A DNA stretch of 64,000 bases from Martelella endophytica (GCF_000960975.1 NZ_CP010803.1:2445944-2509943), one strand, 5' to 3'. Counted from the stretch's first letter, positions 31,670 through 40,403 are shown. Made by a program: numbers and translations. The notes: generated from the letters alone by a model not told the origin.

Positions 31670-34495
31670 TCAATAGTGCAGCGAGCGCACCTCTTTCGAC
31701 GGCAGAAAGACTTCCACCAGCATGCCCTCATTGGGCACCGCATGCACCAGGAAGCGGGCGCCGAGGCCCTCGGCGAGCCTTCGGGCGCGGGCGAGGCGCG
31801 GATTTTCGCCGTTGCTTTCGCCATCGGCGGTCGGGGAGCGCCGGCGGCTCGGGGCGATGCCGTTGTCGCGGAAGCGAAGCGCGGTCTCGCCGCTTGCGGC
31901 GATCGCCGTCGACACCACCACCTGTCCGCCTGCTGGCGTGAAGTGGATCGCCTCCTGCAGCAGTTCGAGCGCGATCTGCTTCAGCGTTTCGGTGTCGCTC
32001 GGGGTCTCCGCGAGGCTCGGTGAAAGCGCTGCCCGGATGATGATGCGTCGGGCATTGGCCCGCGGCTGGACGACACTGACGGCCTCGGCGATCGCATCGT
32101 TCACCAGGGCTGCCGCATGAACGGGTGCGGCTTCCTGGGGCGGCGGACGACGTTCGGCGACGGGCGCGGGCTTCTGCGGCTGCCAGTCGCGCTCCGGTTC
32201 GCCGAGCAGCCTGCCGACGACGACACGGGCGTGACGGCTCTTCTCGCCGATTTCGCGGGCGATGGCGTGGTAGCGTTGGTCGCCGACAGGCCCGAACGCC
32301 TCCTCGTCCATCGTTTCCGAGAGCGAGATGATGGCTTCGAGCGGCTGGCGTAGTTCGTGGCGAAGCGCGGTGCGGTAGCGGTTGCGCTCTTCCTCCGCAT
32401 CCCGCGCCTCGCGGCGGGCGGCGCGCAGGTCGTCCTCGCGCTGCTTGGAACCGGTGATGTCGCGCAGGATGGCGCAGGCGCCGCGCGGCAGCCGGCCGAG
32501 CGTCATGAACAGGGGAATGAGGCCGCCGGAGGACTCGCGGCCGATGACCTCCATGCCTTCATGCATCAGGTCTCCGGCGCGGCCGTTCAGCAGCCGGTCG
32601 AGATGGTTTTCGACAGCGTTGCGGCTTTCCTCGGCGAAGAGGCTGGCAAACGCCGTGCCGGTGACGTTCTCGCTCTCGACGCCGAAAAGGGCCCCGGCCG
32701 CGGTGGAAAGCGTGCGGATATTGCCTGCCGTATCGATGGTGACGATACCGTCCGTCGCGGTCTCGAGAATGGCGCCAAGCTCGTCGACCTCCTCGGTATC
32801 CGGCGCGGGGCGCGAAGGCATGATGGCGGTTTCCGGCCGCAGCGTCAGCGCAAGCGCCCGCTGGCCTTGCCAGTCGACGGCCTGCAGGTGCAGCGAAACG
32901 GCGAGCCGAGTGCCGTCGGCGGTGATCAGGAACAGCCGGTCGTCGCGGCCGCGTTCGACCAGCGCATCCGTGCCGCCGGCGGCGATGACGGCATCGAGCG
33001 AGCCATATCCCGAAAGCATGAAAAAGGCCGGGTTTGCATGCCGCACGACAGCGCCGGACTGGATCAGCATCGCATCCGTCTCGGTGTCGACATGGGCCGC
33101 ATCAAGGCCGGGTGGGCTGGCGGCTGCCTCCGATGGCGCTGCCACGCGCCGACGGATGACGGGGGCGTCCTCCGTCGCGTCGATGTCGTTGCCGGCGTCG
33201 ATGGCCCGTAGGCGGGAGGCGATCTCATCGAGCGCATGACGTTCGTTCTCGGTCAGGCCGGGCGCCGGCTCCGCCTTCGGCTGCGGGGCGACGGGGGCAG
33301 GGCGCTGCCTTTCCTCGCCGCGCCGGACCAGGCCGAAGCCGCGGAAGCCGTCGAAGTGGCGCTCGCGCGTGAAGGTCGGCAACGCCGCGAGATCGACCGG
33401 AACGACGGTGTCGGTGCCGGAGACTGGCCAGTCGACCGTGCGGCCCGACCATGTGCCGGTTTCATCCATCAGCCGCGCAATGGCGGCGGCTCCTATCACA
33501 CCGGGATCGCGCTCTAGCTCTTCGAAGTGGCGGCCGATGATATCGGCCATCTCCGCGCCGACGGCTTCGGCAAGCTCGCCCGAAACCTCGCTGATCCGCC
33601 CGTCGCCATCGGTGCGCCAGACAAAGCGCAGCGGTCGCTCGGTCGCGGGATCTTCCGCTTCCGGACGGTGCGCGGGCTCACCCGGAACCTTGCGGATCAC
33701 CGGGTTCGTCGGGGCGGGCTCTTCCTCTTCGGCGCGCAGCAGGACGCCGAGGCTTTCGTCGATGGCGGCAATCGCATCGCGGGCAGAACGCTGGCCCGCC
33801 GGCTCGGCCGCCTCTTCCGTCGAGAGTGCCGCAGCCTGGCTTGCGATTTCATCAGCAAGTTCGGCCGAGACGACAAGCAGGAACAGGTCCGATGACAGCC
33901 GCCCGAGCGCCAGCGGCCAGATGCCGTTTTCGGTGGTGACCAGCCGTTCGACATAGGTGTCGGCCCCGGCGGCAAGGTCGCCGAAGGCGTCCCTGAGGAG
34001 ATCCGCATCAATGCCGGTGCCTTCAAAGCCCGGTGATTGGGCCCGCATTGCGCCATCGGAACCGATGACGGCGAGATGTGCCTCCTCCGGTGCAAAGCCT
34101 GCAACCAGCGACTGGATTGCGCTCTCCTGTGGCAGCGGCCCTTCAAGCAGGGCATAACGCTCGCCACCAAGCACGAAAAGGCTCGCCGTCACGTCCATGG
34201 CGATGCGCCTGAAGCCGCGGGCCACATGGATCGAAAAGGTCCTGATGTCGCCCGGCTCCTGCAGGCCGGCACTGGCCACGATGAACTGGCGGAACACCAC
34301 CTGCTCCTGCGACGGGCCGTCATCCACGAGTGCCGCGACCGTCCCCCGTCCGAAGAACCGCGCCCCCGCGGCATTGGCGAAGGCGATCGCGCCGGACTGC
34401 GCATGGATGGCGACCAGCGGCCGGGCGGACACGAATCGGCCGCGCAGCGCCGGATGCGTTGCGAAGGCGATGAAAGGCGGTGCTATCGTGCTCAT
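31670..34495 (-). CDS. Multi-PAS protein with degenerate histidine-kinase core
   Basis: 941 residues, no membrane spans. Several PAS-like domains occupy about 1-690 (for example RFVWRTDGDGRISEVSGELAEA and LETATDGIVTIDTAGNIRT), then a coiled coil and an H-box RHELRQPLEAI with His at 713. The ATPase domain looks broken: the N-box reads LELLQEAIHFTPAGG, with Glu848 where the magnesium-binding Asn belongs, G1 is DNGIA instead of DTGIG, and no G2 box is found. So it may be a pseudokinase. A TTAA-N7-TTAA CtrA-type site is just upstream, suggesting cell-cycle control. It resembles PdhS/CbrA-like soluble sensors, with low certainty. Confidence 0.8.
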   Translation of the reverse strand: MSTIAPPFIAFATHPALRGRFVSARPLVAIHAQSGAIAFANAAGARFFGRGTVAALVDDGPSQEQVVFRQFIVASAGLQEPGDIRTFSIHVARGFRRIAMDVTASLFVLGGERYALLEGPLPQESAIQSLVAGFAPEEAHLAVIGSDGAMRAQSPGFEGTGIDADLLRDAFGDLAAGADTYVERLVTTENGIWPLALGRLSSDLFLLVVSAELADEIASQAAALSTEEAAEPAGQRSARDAIAAIDESLGVLLRAEEEEPAPTNPVIRKVPGEPAHRPEAEDPATERPLRFVWRTDGDGRISEVSGELAEAVGAEMADIIGRHFEELERDPGVIGAAAIARLMDETGTWSGRTVDWPVSGTDTVVPVDLAALPTFTRERHFDGFRGFGLVRRGEERQRPAPVAPQPKAEPAPGLTENERHALDEIASRLRAIDAGNDIDATEDAPVIRRRVAAPSEAAASPPGLDAAHVDTETDAMLIQSGAVVRHANPAFFMLSGYGSLDAVIAAGGTDALVERGRDDRLFLITADGTRLAVSLHLQAVDWQGQRALALTLRPETAIMPSRPAPDTEEVDELGAILETATDGIVTIDTAGNIRTLSTAAGALFGVESENVTGTAFASLFAEESRNAVENHLDRLLNGRAGDLMHEGMEVIGRESSGGLIPLFMTLGRLPRGACAILRDITGSKQREDDLRAARREARDAEEERNRYRTALRHELRQPLEAIISLSETMDEEAFGPVGDQRYHAIAREIGEKSRHARVVVGRLLGEPERDWQPQKPAPVAERRPPPQEAAPVHAAALVNDAIAEAVSVVQPRANARRIIIRAALSPSLAETPSDTETLKQIALELLQEAIHFTPAGGQVVVSTAIAASGETALRFRDNGIAPSRRRSPTADGESNGENPRLARARRLAEGLGARFLVHAVPNEGMLVEVFLPSKEVRSLHY

Positions 34496-34539
34496 GGCTT
34501 TGACCCGGTTGCTTCGTCGAGTGCCTTGTGGGCGCAGGT

Positions 34540-34554
34540 TTAACGCTTTCTTAA
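34540..34554. promoter_or_regulatory. Candidate CtrA binding site
   Basis: TTAA-CGCTTTC-TTAA, an exact match to the CtrA full site TTAA-N7-TTAA, 45 bases upstream of the PAS-kinase-like gene on the minus strand. The position fits a promoter-proximal site. Confidence 0.65.
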
Positions 34555-34738
34555 TAATAATAAGCGCGATTGTGGTCCAGTATGGGCGAAAGCCTTTCGT
34601 TTTGAAGGGTTAACGGTGGCAAGGGCGGTAACGACCACCCGCCGGGCGTCCGGATTTTGACGATAAGGCGAGATGGGGCTTGCAAAATCATCTCAAGCCT
34701 TTTATGTCAGCCCGCGATGCAAGACGCATCGACTTTGT

Positions 34739-34815
34739 GCGGTTGTAGCTCAGTTGGTTAGAGCGCAGGTTTGTGGCACCTGAGGTCGGTGGTTCAACTC
34801 CACCCAACCGTACCA
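34739..34815 (+). tRNA. tRNA-His (GTG)
   Basis: Complete cloverleaf: acceptor GCGGTTG / CAACCGT, D stem GCTC/GAGC, anticodon stem CAGGT/ACCTG with loop TTGTGGC (anticodon GTG at 34773-34775), T stem GGTGG/CCACC, encoded CCA end at 34813-34815. Position -1 is T and the discriminator is A, so the usual G-1:C73 pair of tRNA-His is missing, a known trait of a group of alphaproteobacteria. Confidence 0.97.
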
Positions 34816-34892
34816 TTTCCCTTCCAGCAAATTGCTTTGTGGAACGAGAGATGGCGTCAATCGTCGTCGTGCCGTTTCTGCTGTCCGCTCGC

Positions 34893-35165
34893 CTAGAGCC
34901 CTTCAGGCTTAAATGGAAGCGTTCTGCGGCAAGGAATTTGCGCCAGGACCAAGGCTTTGGCGCAGGGCATAGCCGTAGCTATGTCCAAGCCGAAGACCGC
35001 CGGTAATGGCGCAAATTCATGCCGCCCTTCGGGTTTGCCGAAACCGGCCCTCCACTTTGTCGAAACCCTTCGCCATAGCTATGGCTATGCCGCGCGGGCT
35101 TCTTCGCGTGGAATGACCGGTTTGGGCAAACAGGACGGATTCCATTTAAGCCTGAAGGGCTCTAG
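34893..35165. repeat. Palindromic intergenic element with 26-bp terminal inverted repeats
   Basis: The 26 bases at 34893-34918 (starting CTAGAGCCCTTCAGG) are the exact reverse complement of 35140-35165. Inside are a 12-bp inverted repeat (34934-34945 with 35007-35018), a CATAGC-CGTA-GCTATG hairpin at 34968-34983 and the palindrome CCATAGCTATGG at 35073-35084. The nested organisation resembles rhizobial mosaic/RIME-like or MITE-like elements. Its right end overlaps the 3' end of ktrB and supplies that gene's last 26 codons and stop. No transposase gene is present. Confidence 0.8.
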
Positions 35166-36497
35166 CCCGAGATAGACCGTCCCCGCCGGGTAGCCTATCC
35201 GCCTCGGCGTGCGGGTGGCGAGCAGGAAGCCGAGCGTCATCGGGCCGACGCGCCCGATGAACATCACCGCCATGATGACGGCCCTGCCGGCGCTGTCGAA
35301 GTCGCCCGTAATGCCGCGGGACATGCCGACCGTTGCGAAGGCCGAGACCGTCTCGAAGGCGATCGCGAGGAAATCGCCCTCGTGCAGCAGCAGCATGACG
35401 AATATGGCGCAGATGATGACGAGGATGCTGACGGTCGCAAGCGCGAGCACCTTCATCACCTGTTCCGCCCCGAGCTCGCGTCCGAAAACATGGATATTGG
35501 TCCGGCGCTTGAAGAAGGTGAACGTCGCGAGCATCAGCACGATGAAGGTCGTGACCTTGATGCCGCCGCCGGTTGACGTGCTGCCCGCGCCAACGAACAT
35601 CAGCGTCATGAACATCAGCGATGTGCTGTCGGAAAGGTTGCCGATCTCGACGGTGTTGAAGCCGGCGGTGCGGGTGGTCGCGGCCTGAAACCAGCTCGCC
35701 CACAGCCGATCGGACCACGAAAGCGCGCCGAGTGTGCCCGGATTGCTCCACTCCATCATCCCGAATGAAACGGTCGACCACACCAGCAGCGCCACCGTGC
35801 CGGTCAGCATCAATTTGGTGTGCAGCGAGAAGCGCCGCCATTCGCGTGTCCGCCAGACATCGGAGGCGACCGTGAAGCCGAGCCCGCCCAGAATGAAAAG
35901 CGCCGGAATGGTGAGATTGATGATCGGATTGCCGACCCAATGGCTGAGACTGTCCGGGAAGAGCGCGAAGCCGGCATTGTTGAACGCCGAGACCGCGTGG
36001 AAGAGGGCTTGCCAGAGGCCCGCCCGCCAGCCCGCCTCGGGGACGAAAACCAGTGCCAGCAGCGCCGCGCCGATCAGTTCGCACAGGAGCACGACCTTGA
36101 GGATCATTCTCGTCAATGCCAGCAGATCGGTGGCGGATGTCTGGTTCAGGTCTTCCTTCAGGTACAGGCGATGGGTGAAGCCGACCGGCAGGCCGAACAT
36201 CGAGAGAATCAGGACAGCAAAGGTCATCAGCCCCAGACCGCCGATCTGAATAAGCAGCAACAGAACAGCCTGGCCGAAGATGGTGAAGTGGCTGCCGGTA
36301 TCCACCACGGCAAGTCCGGTAACGGTCACCGCCGAGGTTGCCGTAAACGCGGCATCGGACCAGGTGATCGGACTGGTGGTGGCAAGCGGCAGCTTCAGCG
36401 CGATCGTGCCAAGGACGATAAAGCCCGCATAGATGAAGATCAGGACGAGCGGCGGGGCCAGATGCGGGGTCTGGCGTTTCGAATAGATGCGTGCCAT
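35085..36497 (-). CDS. ktrB: Potassium uptake transporter, KtrB/TrkH type
   Basis: 470 residues, four M1-P-M2-like repeats; the filter regions read SAVTVTGLAVVD, HAVSAFNNAGFAL, TTRTAGFNTVE and FATVGMSRG, with the conserved glycines. It forms the membrane part of the KtrAB system; ktrA is just upstream on the same strand, three bases away. The native protein probably ended at GTVYLG; the final 26 residues (from LEPFRLKW) are encoded by the palindromic element at 34893-35165, so the tail is likely foreign and non-essential. Confidence 0.92.
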   Translation of the reverse strand: MARIYSKRQTPHLAPPLVLIFIYAGFIVLGTIALKLPLATTSPITWSDAAFTATSAVTVTGLAVVDTGSHFTIFGQAVLLLLIQIGGLGLMTFAVLILSMFGLPVGFTHRLYLKEDLNQTSATDLLALTRMILKVVLLCELIGAALLALVFVPEAGWRAGLWQALFHAVSAFNNAGFALFPDSLSHWVGNPIINLTIPALFILGGLGFTVASDVWRTREWRRFSLHTKLMLTGTVALLVWSTVSFGMMEWSNPGTLGALSWSDRLWASWFQAATTRTAGFNTVEIGNLSDSTSLMFMTLMFVGAGSTSTGGGIKVTTFIVLMLATFTFFKRRTNIHVFGRELGAEQVMKVLALATVSILVIICAIFVMLLLHEGDFLAIAFETVSAFATVGMSRGITGDFDSAGRAVIMAVMFIGRVGPMTLGFLLATRTPRRIGYPAGTVYLGLEPFRLKWNPSCLPKPVIPREEARAA

Positions 36498-36500
36498 GCC

Positions 36501-37169
36501 TCAGTTCCCGTCGCGCAGATCGTCTCCGAAATGCCGCAGGTCCGCTCGCTTGCCGAGAAGCAGAAGCTTGTCGTCCTTCCTGAGGGTCAGGTCACCCTCG
36601 TCGCAGGAGAGGTACTGATTGTCTCGCATCGCGCCAAGCGCCCGGACGCTATACTTCTCGAACACTGCCGCCTTGCCCACCATCTTGCCGTCGAGTTCGT
36701 CCGGCACCTTGAAGTCGACCACGTGGTAGCCGTTTCCAAGGCTGACATAATCGCGCACCAGCGGATTGTGCAGCATCTGCGCGATGTGCTGTCCGATTTC
36801 CTGCTCGGGCAGGATCACCCGGTCGGCGCCGAGCTTGGTCAGGATGCGGTGGTGGGTCCGGTTCAGAGCCTTCACCCAGATCGTTTCGACGCCCAGCATC
36901 TTGACGTTCATGGTGCACAGCACGTTCGCCTCAAGGTCTTCGCCGATCGCCACAATGGCGACGTCGTAGCCGCTGACACCCGCTTCCTTGAGCGCGAGTT
37001 CGTCCTTTCCGTCCGCAATCACGGCCTCCGTCAGCGTTTCAGCCAGCCGCGTGACATTCCGCCCCTCGATGTCGATGCCCAGCACCGGATTGCCGAAGCG
37101 GGCGAGTTCGCTTGCCACGGTGCTGCCAAAGGTCCCAAGACCGATCACGGCGAAGCTGCGGGTTTTCAT
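36501..37169 (-). CDS. ktrA: Potassium uptake regulatory subunit KtrA
   Basis: 222 residues: an RCK N-terminal domain with the NAD/ATP-binding GLGTFGSTVASEL motif and an RCK C-terminal domain (VVDFKVPDELDGKMVG; DLTLRKDDKLLLLGKR). It forms the cytoplasmic gating ring of KtrAB and responds to nucleotide. ATG at 37167-37169; the stop is three bases before the ktrB start, so the two are a tight operon. Confidence 0.94.
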   Translation of the reverse strand: MKTRSFAVIGLGTFGSTVASELARFGNPVLGIDIEGRNVTRLAETLTEAVIADGKDELALKEAGVSGYDVAIVAIGEDLEANVLCTMNVKMLGVETIWVKALNRTHHRILTKLGADRVILPEQEIGQHIAQMLHNPLVRDYVSLGNGYHVVDFKVPDELDGKMVGKAAVFEKYSVRALGAMRDNQYLSCDEGDLTLRKDDKLLLLGKRADLRHFGDDLRDGN

Positions 37170-37311
37170 GTTTGCGGCCTTCCGGTTGTTTCAGGGGCCG
37201 CAGAAAGCGCCATCTCGACCACGAATGCAAGTCCTGCCGCGGCGCATGCCTGCTGCCGGCCGGCCCGGACGGGACGGCTGAAAGCAAGCGCAACAGCGTC
37301 TTGGCCACGGC

Positions 37312-37668
37312 TTATGACTGCGGCGTATAGCCATCCGGGAACTGCATCAGCCGGTCGCAGGTGCCGTCATTGCCATAGAGCTTCTGGTCGCCTTCGGCCT
37401 GCTGGCGGGCGTGGAGGCGGGCGGCGTTGATATCGGCATCGGTGGCGCCCATCTGGCGTGCCTTGGCATAGGTGGCGTCGGCGGCGTCTTGCAGGCGGCG
37501 CGTGGCGCGCAGCCCGCCGTCCGACTGGCAGATTTCTGCGCCCAGTTCCGCGCTTGCTGCCTGGTCGAGCATGGTCTGCATCGGGCTTGCCGGCTCAGGC
37601 GTCGACTGGCAACCGGCAAGGGCGATGAGCGCGGCTAGCGGCAGGGCGAGGCGGAACGGGACGGTCAT
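37312..37668 (-). CDS. Small lipoprotein
   Basis: 118 residues from the ATG at 37666-37668, with AAGGAGGAAG upstream. The lipobox is LALPLAALIALAGC, with Cys following a hydrophobic helix, so it is an anchored lipoprotein. The remainder is soluble, with an Ala/Asp-rich helical region (MGATDADINAARLHARQQA) and two further cysteines. I do not recognise a family. It is a single gene between ktrA and the iron-binding protein gene. Confidence 0.78.
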   Translation of the reverse strand: MTVPFRLALPLAALIALAGCQSTPEPASPMQTMLDQAASAELGAEICQSDGGLRATRRLQDAADATYAKARQMGATDADINAARLHARQQAEGDQKLYGNDGTCDRLMQFPDGYTPQS

Positions 37669-37764
37669 GGGCTTCCTCCTTGAAGCGCCCGCCGCGTCAG
37701 GGCGGGGCGTTGCCGCGACTATCCGACACTCGCGAGAAAGTGGCAAGGGCAGACGGGGAGGCGG

Positions 37765-38790
37765 TTACGGTCCGTCGTTGAAACGTACCTTGTCCACAAG
37801 CTCGCTCGCTTGCCTGCGCTGTGCGGCGATTTCCGACAGTGGCAGCGGATCGGGATGGATCTCGCCAAAGGACTTGACGATGTCGGAGGCCTCGGCGCCC
37901 GGCATCACCGGATATTCGAACACCTGTTCGGCGTAGATTTCCTGTGCCTCGGGCGAGGCGAGGAATTCCATCAGCTTCAGCGCGTTTTCCGGATGCGGCG
38001 CGTTCTTCGCCATCGCCATGCCGGAGACGTTCACATGGGTGCCGCGGTCATCCGCATTGGGAAACAGGATATCGATCGCCGCTGCCCATTCTTGCTGTTC
38101 CGGCTCTTTTTCGTCCGTCATCATCAGGCCGACATAATAGGTGTTGCCCAGCGCGATGTCGCATTCGCCGGACATGATCGCCTTCGCCTGGCTGCGGTCG
38201 TTGCCGTTGGGCCGGGTCGCGAGATTGGCCTTCAGCCCTTCAAGCCAGGTTTCGGTATAGTCGAGCCCGTGATGGGCGATCATCGAGGCGATCAGCGCGA
38301 TATTGTAGGGATGCTGGCCGTCGCGGATGCAGATCGCGCCCTTCCATTTCGGGTCGGCCAGTTCCTCATAGGTGATCGGAACGACGCCGATGCGGTCCTT
38401 CGAGGCATAGACGACCCGGCCGCGCTTCGTCAGCGCGAACCACTCGCCGTTGGGATCGCGGTATTGCGCGGGGATGTCGTCTTCGATGAGCGCGCTCGAA
38501 ACCGGTTGGGTGATCCCCGCTTCCTTGGCATCGGTCAGCCGGCCGATATCGACGGTCAGGATGACGTCTACGGGCGAGTTGACGCCCTCGGCCTTCACGC
38601 GCTCGGTCAGGCCGGTGTCGAGGAACAGGACATTGGTGTTGATCCCGGTCTCTTCCTCGAAAGCCTCGAGCAGAGGGGCGATCAGCTCCGGCTGGCGATA
38701 GGAATAAATGTTGACGTCCTCGCGTGCCTTCGCCGGAAAAGCCGCTGCGGCGACCATGAAAAACGGGACGAAAGCCTTGAGCGCACGCAT
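37765..38790 (-). CDS. Iron(III) ABC transporter substrate-binding protein (FbpA type)
   Basis: 341 residues. Start at the second of two adjacent ATGs (38788-38790), as GGAGG lies five bases ahead; it begins MRALKAFVPFFMV, a signal peptide ending AKA. Mature NIYSYRQPELIAPLLEAFEEETG and the twin tyrosines of CDIALGNTYYVGLM match the ferric-binding FbpA family. Divergent from rirA; a TGA-N9-TCA iron-responsive operator sits in the promoter. Its permease partner may be the FbpB-type protein at 29939. Confidence 0.9.
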   Translation of the reverse strand: MRALKAFVPFFMVAAAAFPAKAREDVNIYSYRQPELIAPLLEAFEEETGINTNVLFLDTGLTERVKAEGVNSPVDVILTVDIGRLTDAKEAGITQPVSSALIEDDIPAQYRDPNGEWFALTKRGRVVYASKDRIGVVPITYEELADPKWKGAICIRDGQHPYNIALIASMIAHHGLDYTETWLEGLKANLATRPNGNDRSQAKAIMSGECDIALGNTYYVGLMMTDEKEPEQQEWAAAIDILFPNADDRGTHVNVSGMAMAKNAPHPENALKLMEFLASPEAQEIYAEQVFEYPVMPGAEASDIVKSFGEIHPDPLPLSEIAAQRRQASELVDKVRFNDGP

Positions 38791-38815
38791 CATTTCCTCC
38801 ATATCTGTTTTAACT

Positions 38816-38830
38816 TGACTATCCTATTCA
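38816..38830. promoter_or_regulatory. Candidate iron-responsive operator (RirA/IRO)
   Basis: TGA-CTATCCTAT-TCA, matching the IRO pattern TGA-N9-TCA bound by RirA, 26 bases upstream of the fbpA-like start. Confidence 0.65.
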
Positions 38831-38890
38831 GGTAACCAGACTGCTGAGTCAACCGCGTGGCCCGCAAGACCTGAGTAAAATATTCTTCTT

Positions 38891-38907
38891 TTTGGAATTG
38901 TTCAAAA
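38891..38907. promoter_or_regulatory. Candidate Irr box (ICE) at the rirA promoter
   Basis: TTTGGAA-TTG-TTCAAAA resembles the Irr consensus TTTAGAA-N3-TTCTAAA, differing at one position in each arm. It overlaps a possible -35 (TTGTTC, 38898-38903), which is 17 bases from TATAAA at 38921. Irr is a known repressor of rirA in Agrobacterium. Confidence 0.5.
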
Positions 38908-38955
38908 GAGAGAACCGCGCTATAAACATGGAAACGTTCTAAAGAGGAGTCCGGT

Positions 38956-39423
38956 ATGCGCCTGACGAAGCAGACAAATTACGCTGTACGGATGCTGATG
39001 TACTGCGCGGCCAATGATGGCAAGCTGAGCCGGATCCCGGAAATCGCGAAGGCCTACGGCGTTTCGGAGCTTTTCCTTTTCAAGATCATCCAGCCGCTGC
39101 ACAAGGCCGGCATCATGGAAACGGTGCGGGGCCGCAATGGCGGCGTCCGTCTCGGCCGTCCGGCAAACGAGATCACGCTCTTCGACGTGGTGCGCGTGAC
39201 CGAGGAAAACTTCTCGATGGCCGAGTGTTTCGACGATGATGGCGACACCGATTGCCCGCTGGTCGACAGCTGCGGCTTCAACGGCGCGCTGCGCGAGGCG
39301 CTGAACGCCTTCTTCTCGGTGCTCGCCAAATACACGATCGCCGACCTCGTCCGTCGCCGCAATGACATCTTCAAGCTGCTGAACCTCGATGAGGACAAGC
39401 GGGTGGAGACCTCGGCAGCCTGA
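38956..39423 (+). CDS. rirA: Iron-responsive transcriptional regulator RirA (Rrf2 family)
   Basis: 155 residues, very close to rhizobial RirA: MRLTKQTNYAVRMLMYCAAN, then the winged helix IPEIAKAYGVSELFLFKIIQ and RGRNGGVRLGRP. The three cluster-ligand cysteines are Cys91, Cys100 and Cys106. It represses iron-uptake genes when iron is plentiful using an Fe-S cluster. Compared with the usual 91/99/105 spacing there is one extra residue. Divergent from the FbpA-type gene. AGAGGAG precedes the ATG. Confidence 0.96.
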   Translation: MRLTKQTNYAVRMLMYCAANDGKLSRIPEIAKAYGVSELFLFKIIQPLHKAGIMETVRGRNGGVRLGRPANEITLFDVVRVTEENFSMAECFDDDGDTDCPLVDSCGFNGALREALNAFFSVLAKYTIADLVRRRNDIFKLLNLDEDKRVETSAA

Positions 39424-39449
39424 CGCCGGCGCCTCACCATCGATACAGA

Positions 39450-39476
39450 AACGCCGCCTCAAGGGGCGGCGTTTTT
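39450..39476 (+). terminator. Intrinsic terminator after rirA
   Basis: ACGCCGCC (39451-39458) pairs with GGCGGCGT (39465-39472), loop TCAAGG, followed by a T-run to 39476. 27 bases after the rirA stop. Confidence 0.88.
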
Positions 39477-39521
39477 GATTCGTCACTGCGGTTGCGCTCG
39501 GCCGCGACGGGGCCTGACGTT

Positions 39522-40403
39522 TCAGGGCACAATGTTTTCCAGATCGGCTAACAGGGGCGTGTGGCTGGGGCGCCAGCCGAGCCCCTGCTGCGTATGCGCG
39601 CTGGAGGCCGGCTGATCGGCCGCGAAGATCGATGCGAGCGGGCCGTAGGTTTCGGCCGGTACCGGTTGGACCGGAAGCGCGAGCCGCCGGCCGATCACCG
39701 CCGCGATGTCCCGCATGCTGTCGCCCTCGGTGCCGACGGCGTGCCAGGCGGTGCCGGCTTCCGCCTTTTCCAGCGCCAGCCGAAACAGGCGGGCGGCATC
39801 ACGCGCGTGAACCGATGGCCAGCGCTGTTCGCCGCCTCCGAGGTAGCCGGATACGCCGGATTGCCGTGCGATATGGGCCAAAAGGCCGGCAAAGCCGCCA
39901 TTGCCGTTGTTGTGCACGGTGCGGGGCAGGCGGACGGCTGAAACGCGAACGCCGCGGCTGGAAAGCGCAAGCGTCGCCATCACCGATCGGGCGCGACCGC
40001 CGACCGGCCCGTCCGTCGGGATCGGATCGGCTTCGGTCGCCGGGCGGCCAGGCGCTTGCGGCGTGCCGGAACAGGTGACGAGCGGCTTGCCGCTATCAAT
40101 CAGGGCTTCACCAAGTGCGGCAAGCGCTGCGCCTTCTTCTGCGATCGAGCGCGACAGCGCCTCGGCCGAACTGAAATCATTGGAAAAGGCGAGATGGATC
40201 ACGCCATCGGCGCTGGCCGCGGCCTGGCTGAGGACGTCGATATCCGTCAACGAACCCCGCAACGGTTCGGCGCCGGCATCGCTTGCCGCCTGCGCGGAGG
40301 CTTCCGAGCGGGTCAGTGCGACGACGGTGTGGCCATTGCCCAGCAATTCTGCAACAACGGCAAAGCCGATGAGCCCTGTGCCACCTGTGATAAAGACACG
40401 CAT
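39522..40403 (-). CDS. NAD-dependent epimerase/dehydratase-like (extended SDR) protein
   Basis: 293 residues from the ATG at 40401-40403 (AAGGA upstream). N-terminal Rossmann motif MRVFITGGTGLIGFAVVAELL identifies an extended/atypical SDR. Downstream it has VTCSGTPQAPGRPAT and PSVHARDAARLFRLAL but no clear YxxxK, so activity as a classical reductase is doubtful. It probably binds NAD(P). Divergent from a TetR gene with paired TGTCAGT-type operators, so it is likely the TetR target. Converges on rirA's terminator. Confidence 0.85.
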   Translation of the reverse strand: MRVFITGGTGLIGFAVVAELLGNGHTVVALTRSEASAQAASDAGAEPLRGSLTDIDVLSQAAASADGVIHLAFSNDFSSAEALSRSIAEEGAALAALGEALIDSGKPLVTCSGTPQAPGRPATEADPIPTDGPVGGRARSVMATLALSSRGVRVSAVRLPRTVHNNGNGGFAGLLAHIARQSGVSGYLGGGEQRWPSVHARDAARLFRLALEKAEAGTAWHAVGTEGDSMRDIAAVIGRRLALPVQPVPAETYGPLASIFAADQPASSAHTQQGLGWRPSHTPLLADLENIVP

